Source of the DNA: Cellvibrionaceae bacterium
GTDB lineage: Bacteria; Pseudomonadota; Gammaproteobacteria; Pseudomonadales; Cellvibrionaceae
DNA length: 20,588 bases
Direction of reading: 5' to 3'
Assembly (NCBI GenBank): GCA_021151615.1
Contig: JAGKXA010000111.1
Coordinates: 1 to 20,588, forward strand
Positions 16,402 to 20,588 of the stretch are shown in pieces. Under the pieces are notes generated by a model, which was not told where the DNA came from, did not search any database, and saw nothing but the letters and a program-made list of their open reading frames with translations. The position numbers and the translations under genes were made by a program. How positions within the stretch are numbered: position 1 is the first letter of the stretch; each line of letters opens with the position of its first letter.

Positions 16402-17856
16402 ATGAAACCACTTTCCGATATAGGCTTGGTTGGCTTGGCAGTGATGGGGGAGAACCTCATCCTCAATATGGCAAGCAAAGGCTATACAGTTACCGCTTAC
16501 AACCGCTCTGTAGAAAAAGTAGATGCCTTCATCGAAGGCCGCGCCAAGGGCAAAACCATTCGCGGCGCGCGCTCTATTGAAGAGCTGGTGCAGTCACTGG
16601 CCAAACCACGCAAAATCATGCTGATGGTAAAAGCCGGTAAAGCGGTAGACGATTTCATTGAACAACTGATTCCACACCTGGAAGCTGGCGACATCATCAT
16701 CGACGGCGGCAACACCCACTTCCCCGACACCGACCGTCGCACCGCGTACCTCGCGAGCAAAGGCCTGCGCTTTATTGGCACTGGCGTTTCCGGTGGCGAA
16801 GAAGGCGCACTGACTGGCCCATCCATCATGCCCGGCGGCTCGCCCGAAGCCTGGCCATTTGTAAAAGATATTTTCCAGGACATCTCCGCCAAAGTAGCCG
16901 ATGGCTCACCTTGCTGTGATTGGGTTGGCGAGAACGGCGCTGGCCACTTTGTGAAAATGGTTCACAACGGCATTGAATACGGTGATATGCAATTAATTTG
17001 CGAAGCCTACCAATTGCTGAAAGATGTAGCTGGCCTGACCGCTGACCAAATGCACGAAGTATTTGCCGAGTGGAACAAAGGCGAACTCGATTCTTACCTG
17101 ATCGAAATCACCCGCGATATCCTCGCGTATAAAGACACTGACGGCGAACCATTGGTAGAGAAAATCCTCGACACCGCCGGCCAAAAAGGTACCGGCAAGT
17201 GGACTGGCGTAATCGCGCTGGATTTGGGTGTACCTCTCACCCTGATTTCTGAAGCTGTATTTGCGCGCTGCCTGTCATCGCAAAAAGCCGAGCGCGTTGA
17301 AGCTGCCAAAGTAATTAAAGGCCCGGCCGTGACTATCACCGCCGACAAACAAGCCTTTATCGATGACCTGCGCAACGCCGTATTCGCGTCAAAAATTATT
17401 TCTTACGCACAGGGTTATTTGCTGATGCGTGAAGCGGCCAAAGAATACGGCTGGCACTTGAACTACGGCGGCATCGCATTGATGTGGCGCGGCGGTTGTA
17501 TCATTCGTTCATCCTTCCTCGGCAATATCAAAGAAGCATTCGACAAGAATCCTGAATTGAAAAACCTGCTGCTGGATGATTACTTCGCCAAGACTGTTGA
17601 TGCAGCACAAGCCGGCTGGCGTCGTGTTGCAGCGGCTGCAATTGCGAACGGCATCCCTGCTCCAACCATCACCTCAGCCCTCACCTACTTCGACGGCTAT
17701 CGCACTGCACGCTTGCCCGCCAACCTGCTGCAAGCGCAACGCGACTACTTCGGCGCGCACACCTACGAGCGCACCGACAAACCACGCGGTGAATTCTTCC
17801 ACACCAACTGGACCGGCCGCGGCGGCAACACCGCATCGACCACTTACAACGTTTAA
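16402..17856 (+). CDS. gnd: 6-phosphogluconate dehydrogenase, decarboxylating
   Basis: 484 residues. Converts 6-phosphogluconate and NADP to ribulose 5-phosphate, CO2 and NADPH in the oxidative pentose phosphate pathway (cytoplasm). The nucleotide-binding fold has GLVGLAVMGENL (8-19) with NRS at 34-36, the pattern of NADP-dependent enzymes. Substrate motifs: GVSGGEEGA (128-136), K185, HNGIEYGDMQ (188-197; N189, E192). Later come GTGKWTG, AFDKNPELKN and the C-terminal FFHTNW. All catalytic positions I can recognise are present. ATG 16402 has only a distant AGG upstream. The 258-bp gap before it holds the possible queG terminator and presumably the gnd promoter, which I could not pin down. A strong terminator follows. 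Confidence 0.97.
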   Translation: MKPLSDIGLVGLAVMGENLILNMASKGYTVTAYNRSVEKVDAFIEGRAKGKTIRGARSIEELVQSLAKPRKIMLMVKAGKAVDDFIEQLIPHLEAGDIIIDGGNTHFPDTDRRTAYLASKGLRFIGTGVSGGEEGALTGPSIMPGGSPEAWPFVKDIFQDISAKVADGSPCCDWVGENGAGHFVKMVHNGIEYGDMQLICEAYQLLKDVAGLTADQMHEVFAEWNKGELDSYLIEITRDILAYKDTDGEPLVEKILDTAGQKGTGKWTGVIALDLGVPLTLISEAVFARCLSSQKAERVEAAKVIKGPAVTITADKQAFIDDLRNAVFASKIISYAQGYLLMREAAKEYGWHLNYGGIALMWRGGCIIRSSFLGNIKEAFDKNPELKNLLLDDYFAKTVDAAQAGWRRVAAAAIANGIPAPTITSALTYFDGYRTARLPANLLQAQRDYFGAHTYERTDKPRGEFFHTNWTGRGGNTASTTYNV

Positions 17857-17881
17857 GGTTTTAAACGCGGTGTGAGAAAAC

Positions 17882-17915
17882 AAAAAACCCGAATCAGAAA
17901 TGGTTCGGGTTTTTT
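17882..17915 (+). terminator. Rho-independent terminator after gnd
   Basis: A-tract, CCCGAATC, loop AGAAAT, GGTTCGGG, six T: an 8-bp stem with one G-U pair. It is nearly symmetrical and lies 25 bp after the gnd stop. Confidence 0.9.
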
Positions 17916-17950
17916 ATTTCAGCAAACAAATTACACAGGATCATAGATAA

Positions 17951-18463
17951 ATGAATCAAACACGCCAAACCACTTTGGCGCTAGCCCTTCGCTCAGCATT
18001 GAAAAACAAACTTGAAGATGTATGGCTATACCTTAAAGATGACAGCACACCAACAGCTAGCACAATTTGCCTATTAGTCAGAGACTCGGAATATTTCAGC
18101 GAAGAGATAGCTAAATCTTTAGGGTTTAATCAAGAAGGACTAGATACCCAACTAATGAAAGGCGTAGCGCTTTGTGCTGCCCAATTTCAAAATCCACCAT
18201 CAGACGAACTACTTGTAGAATCATTTATATACTACTGGCGTTTTGATACTTGGCTACCAGAACCAGGGGCGCCAGAGCCTCCCTCGGGGGAAATAACCAT
18301 GCAAAATGAAGCCAGGAAATTCTATGAAATCCTGGAACCAGAACGCTCAGATGTCGCTTGCAGAAAAGCTGGATGCAGTAGAGGAGCGATAAGTTTAAGC
18401 ATCTACTGCCGACCTCATCACTTTGAGATGATTAAGCACACCGAATGCCCATTTGATGATTAA
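17951..18463 (+). CDS. Hypothetical protein with C-terminal zinc-knuckle-like motif
   Basis: 170 residues, no family recognised with confidence. The N-terminal two thirds are mixed helix and strand (ALALRSALKNKLEDVWLYLK, then TICLLVRDSEYFSEEIAKS) and might be an alpha/beta fold of the kind seen in small immunity-like proteins; this is a guess. The C-terminus carries C-x4-C-x10-C-x2-H-H (from CRKAGC to CRPHH), which could bind one zinc ion. AGGA lies 10 nt before ATG 17951. The base and codon use is visibly more AT-rich than gnd, which suggests acquisition. The ATG lies only 35 bp after the gnd terminator T-run, so its promoter must overlap that terminator or it depends on readthrough. fosA follows 33 bp downstream. 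Confidence 0.75.
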   Translation: MNQTRQTTLALALRSALKNKLEDVWLYLKDDSTPTASTICLLVRDSEYFSEEIAKSLGFNQEGLDTQLMKGVALCAAQFQNPPSDELLVESFIYYWRFDTWLPEPGAPEPPSGEITMQNEARKFYEILEPERSDVACRKAGCSRGAISLSIYCRPHHFEMIKHTECPFDD

Positions 18464-18496
18464 CCCACTCACAAAAAGATACGGAAATTCAACATA

Positions 18497-18895
18497 ATGC
18501 TACGCGGCCTGAATCACATCACCATCGCAGTCAGCAACCTTGATGTTTCTTTTGATTTTTACACTCAGCTATTGGGTTTCAAACCCCACGCACGTTGGGA
18601 TGCAGGTGCCTATTTAAGCTTGGGGGATTTATGGCTCTGCTTATCCTGCGATAGAGCAATCCCCAGCCAAGACTATTCGCATATTGCATTCGACTGCGCA
18701 GCAGATAAATTCAATCTAATCGCCGCGCAATTACGTGAAGGTAAAGTCATTGAATGGAAGCAAAACACCAGCGAAGGTAATTCTTTATATTTTCTTGATC
18801 CCGATGGACACAAATTGGAAATTCACTGCGGAAATTTGCAAAGCCGTTTGGACTCCTTAAAAGAAAAACCCTACAAAGGGTTGGTGTGGTTTTAA
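18497..18895 (+). CDS. fosA: FosA-type fosfomycin glutathione transferase
   Basis: 132 residues, one glyoxalase/VOC domain pair, close to the usual 135. FosA adds glutathione to the epoxide of fosfomycin using Mn and K. The metal ligands are in place: H7 in GLNHITIAV, H62 in DYSHIAF and E108 in KLEIH. The substrate and potassium loop is intact: WKQNTSEGNSLYFLDPDG, with K88, S92, S96 and Y98, plus T9, W46 and R117. Each matches the position known from the Pseudomonas enzyme once a 2-residue offset is allowed. It is probably functional. No integron, IS or other resistance gene is beside it, so it looks like a resident chromosomal gene in a small accessory patch. An inverted-repeat element starts 3 bp after its stop. 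Confidence 0.93.
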   Translation: MLRGLNHITIAVSNLDVSFDFYTQLLGFKPHARWDAGAYLSLGDLWLCLSCDRAIPSQDYSHIAFDCAADKFNLIAAQLREGKVIEWKQNTSEGNSLYFLDPDGHKLEIHCGNLQSRLDSLKEKPYKGLVWF

Positions 18896-18898
18896 CCC

Positions 18899-19048
18899 GT
18901 AGGTTGGGGTGAGGAACGAACCCCAACATTCGAAATCGCAAACGGCACATTGTTTTATTTATGCGAAAGGCTTAACGAACCACGAATTGAGTATTGTCGG
19001 CTGCGGATACATGGTCATGTTGGGGTTCGTTCCTCACCGCCAACCTAC
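18899..19048. repeat. 150-bp element bounded by 30/31-bp inverted repeats (MITE- or REP-like)
   Basis: The left arm (18899-18928) begins GTAGGTTGGGGTGAGG; the right arm (19018-19048) is its reverse complement except for one extra base. Each arm is itself a hairpin, GTTGGGGT / ACCCCAAC around a 9-nt loop. The 89 bp between them encode nothing visible. No clear target-site duplication was found. Arms of this style (GTAGGTTGGG...) are, from memory, a common dispersed bacterial repeat. It lies between fosA and the broken GNAT gene and may act as a transcript end for fosA. Confidence 0.85.
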
Positions 19049-19078
19049 ATTTACATCGATAAAATTTAAAGGAATACC

Positions 19079-19672
19079 ATGAACAACCACTGGCTTTACA
19101 AAACCACATTAAAAGGCAATCTCGTTACTTTAACTCCATTATAACGCGAGCATGCCGACGCACTTGTTGGAGCCGCATCTGATGGTGAGCTATGGAATCT
19201 CTGGTACACATCTGTACCAAACAGCACAAGCATTGATACTTATCTTGATCAGGCATTCACAGACCAATCGAACGGTCGCGCGTTATTATTCGCGGTGATT
19301 GATAATGCCACGCAAAACGTTATCGGCACTACGCGCTATTGCAATGCGGACAATCTGAATCACCGCGTTGAAATTGGTTACACCTGGTATGCAAAGTCAT
19401 TTCAACGAACCGGCGTGAATACTGACTGCAAGTATTTATTGCTCACTCACGCATTTGAAACACTAAACGCTATCGCCGTTGAGTTTCGTACCCACTGGCA
19501 TAACCAATCGTCACGCAATGCGATTGCACGACTTGGGGCAAAGCAAGATGGAATACTGCGCAACCACCAGAAAAATTCCGAAGGGATTTATCGAGATACA
19601 GTCGTGTTCTCGATTATTGATCAGGAATGGCCTACGGTTAAGAAAAACCTGATGTATAAAATGGATCGATAA
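19079..19672 (+). pseudogene. GNAT acetyltransferase gene with an in-frame nonsense codon
   Basis: ATG 19079 follows a good Shine-Dalgarno (AAAGGA, 6 nt). The frame reads 21 codons ending LVTLTPL, then TAA at 19142-19144, then continues in the same frame to 19672 (REHADALVGAASDGELWNLW and onward). Read through, it is a 197-residue GNAT protein of the RimJ/RimL-like kind. It has GTTRYCNAD, the EIGYTWY strand, FETLNAIAVEFRTHWHNQSS, NAIARLGAKQDG and RDTVVFSIIDQEW. A glutamine CAA changed to TAA by one C-to-T substitution would explain the stop. The next possible restart (GTG 19295) would lack the N-terminal third. It is probably inactive unless read through or the stop is a sequencing error. Confidence 0.85.
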
Positions 19673-19757
19673 TTTTAATGGTTGATGTCGATTTATGGAT
19701 ACCCCATCCGACTATGTGATAAATCCATTCCAATCATCGCATCCCCGGGAGCTCGCA

Positions 19758-19973
19758 ATGTCCACCACCGAAAAAATTAAAGGCCCTGCATCCTATTTTC
19801 CCTCCATCGAAACCAAATACGGTCAGCCGGTTGAACACTGGTTCAAATTGCTCAGACAACAAAAAGACCTGAAGCATATGGAAATGGTGAACTGGCTTAA
19901 GAGCGAACACGGAATGGGGCACGGGCATGCCAATGCGTTGGTGGCTTACATGCGGGATAAGGAGAAACGCTAA
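19758..19973 (+). CDS. DUF4287 domain protein
   Basis: 71 residues from ATG 19758, chosen because GGGAG lies 6 nt upstream; the frame runs farther up without a comparable site. The small helical protein carries the DUF4287 pattern: KIKGPASYFPSIETKYGQPV, then WFKLLRQQKDLKHMEMVNWL and a His/Gly-rich GMGHGHANALVAYM. Function is unknown; the family is often found beside small cytoplasmic enzymes. It follows the GNAT pseudogene by 85 bp on the same strand and may once have shared its transcript. Confidence 0.88.
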   Translation: MSTTEKIKGPASYFPSIETKYGQPVEHWFKLLRQQKDLKHMEMVNWLKSEHGMGHGHANALVAYMRDKEKR

Positions 19974-20010
19974 GCCGTTCAAAATGAACGGAAATCCGGC
20001 GTGCGAATTC

Positions 20011-20060
20011 ACCAGTAGCTGCTATAAATAGTCTTACACACCATATAACAGCTACCCGGT
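20011..20060. repeat. Inverted repeat upstream of the propeller gene
   Basis: GTAGCTG (20015-20021) and CAGCTAC (20049-20055) are perfect complements; extending to ACC/GGT on the outside gives 10 of 12 matching positions. The 27-nt interior is AT-rich and holds TATAAA (20024-20029), a possible -10. It could be an operator pair or a leader stem. Confidence 0.35.
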
Positions 20061-20082
20061 TTCACCCATTCCATAAATAAAA

Positions 20083-20588
20083 ATGACGCCAACAATTTCC
20101 GCTATAGCTCGACTCGCACGCCTATTCGCTCTCATTAACGGCGGAGGGCTATTTGTTGCCTATGCCCTTCTGAGTGCACTCTCACTCAGCGTGCAATCCA
20201 GTATTGCCGCTCAAACAGAGGCTTATCCAAAAAATATTTACTTTCGCAATATCATGCAGAACCAGGATATTGCCTTGGGCGAAGTGGAAGCCATACTTCA
20301 GGACTATCAGGGGTTTATGTGGCTCGGCGGACGCAATGCGCTCTTGCGCTACGACGGTTATGAATTTTTGCCTATTCCCGCGGCGAAAGACCCGCAGGAC
20401 CTAAGCAAAACCGAAGCGGTAAACCAAGTTTTGGATTTAGTCGAAGACAAACAACATAACCTGTGGGCGGCAACTCGCTCAGGATTGTATCGCTATGATC
20501 GCGACCACGAAGTTCTGGTTCCGATAAAAAGCCTCAGTTCCCTGCTTGATGCAGGTGGCGCCGTTAACACGATTGCAGAAAATAGCGA
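20083..20588 (+). CDS. Two-component-type beta-propeller sensor, 3' end cut by the window
   Basis: The frame from ATG 20083 stays open to the window end (168 codons seen). An N-terminal hydrophobic segment (LFALINGGGLFVAYALLSAL, ending SIAAQT) is a signal peptide or anchor. Then come Reg_prop blades: EAILQDYQGFMWLGGRNALL followed by RYDGYEF, and LVEDKQHNLWAATRSGLYRY. Proteins with this start are usually long periplasmic two-propeller sensors joined to a Y_Y_Y domain, a membrane helix and an output such as a hybrid histidine kinase or GGDEF. In related bacteria several sense polysaccharide fragments. The output domain lies outside the window, so the activity here is unknown. The Shine-Dalgarno is weak (AT-rich leader). 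Confidence 0.82.
   Translation, partial: MTPTISAIARLARLFALINGGGLFVAYALLSALSLSVQSSIAAQTEAYPKNIYFRNIMQNQDIALGEVEAILQDYQGFMWLGGRNALLRYDGYEFLPIPAAKDPQDLSKTEAVNQVLDLVEDKQHNLWAATRSGLYRYDRDHEVLVPIKSLSSLLDAGGAVNTIAENS

Noticed and set aside
16251..16580. 109-codon plus-strand frame overlapping the gnd start
   Set aside because: Its second half is the gnd sequence in another frame and no ribosome site precedes it.
19975..19991. Hairpin CCGTTC / GAACGG after the DUF4287 gene
   Set aside because: The stem is only 6 bp and no T-run follows, so I do not call it a terminator.

Overview
The window looks like a chromosomal segment of a free-living gammaproteobacterium, most likely Cellvibrio or a close relative. 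This is inferred from the gene set: a TraF_2-type barrel, a DUF1631 protein, a VWA protein with a PEP-CTERM tail, a two-component beta-propeller sensor, and nnr, tsaE, queG and gnd of gammaproteobacterial type. No phage, plasmid, rRNA, tRNA or CRISPR feature was seen. Left part (1-5.7 kb): the 3' part of a TraF_2 outer-membrane-type gene faces a minus-strand run nnr, tsaE and a membrane c-di-GMP phosphodiesterase. That enzyme carries a periplasmic solute-binding sensor, a degenerate GGDEF domain and an apparently intact EAL domain. nnr and tsaE overlap at TGATG. Centre-left (5.9-10.6 kb), plus strand: a DUF1631 gene split by a -1 frameshift, a PilZ-domain c-di-GMP receptor, and then an apparent four-gene signalling operon. 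The operon holds a 52-residue secreted or lipoprotein-like peptide, a four-helix membrane protein, a LytS/AlgZ-type histidine kinase and a LytTR response regulator. Centre-right (10.6-14.9 kb), minus strand: an exported TPR protein with its own promoter, a VWA PEP-CTERM surface protein with its own bidirectional terminator and a palindrome in its promoter, and a periplasmic SIMPL-domain protein. Right (15.0-17.9 kb): queG and gnd on the plus strand. nnr reads left and queG reads right, which is the divergent orientation these two have as neighbours in E. coli, but here about 9.4 kb of signalling and surface genes lie between them. Far right (17.9-20.0 kb): a small accessory patch of an unknown gene with a zinc-knuckle-like tail, a chromosomal fosA, a 150-bp element bounded by long inverted repeats, a GNAT acetyltransferase gene stopped by a nonsense codon, and a DUF4287 gene. 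The window ends inside a beta-propeller sensor gene. Recurring themes are c-di-GMP signalling (EAL, PilZ, perhaps DUF1631) and envelope or surface display (VWA PEP-CTERM, TPR, SIMPL). No wholly new system could be shown from sequence alone. The best candidates for something undescribed are the peptide/membrane protein/LytS/LytTR operon and the VWA PEP-CTERM plus TPR pair.
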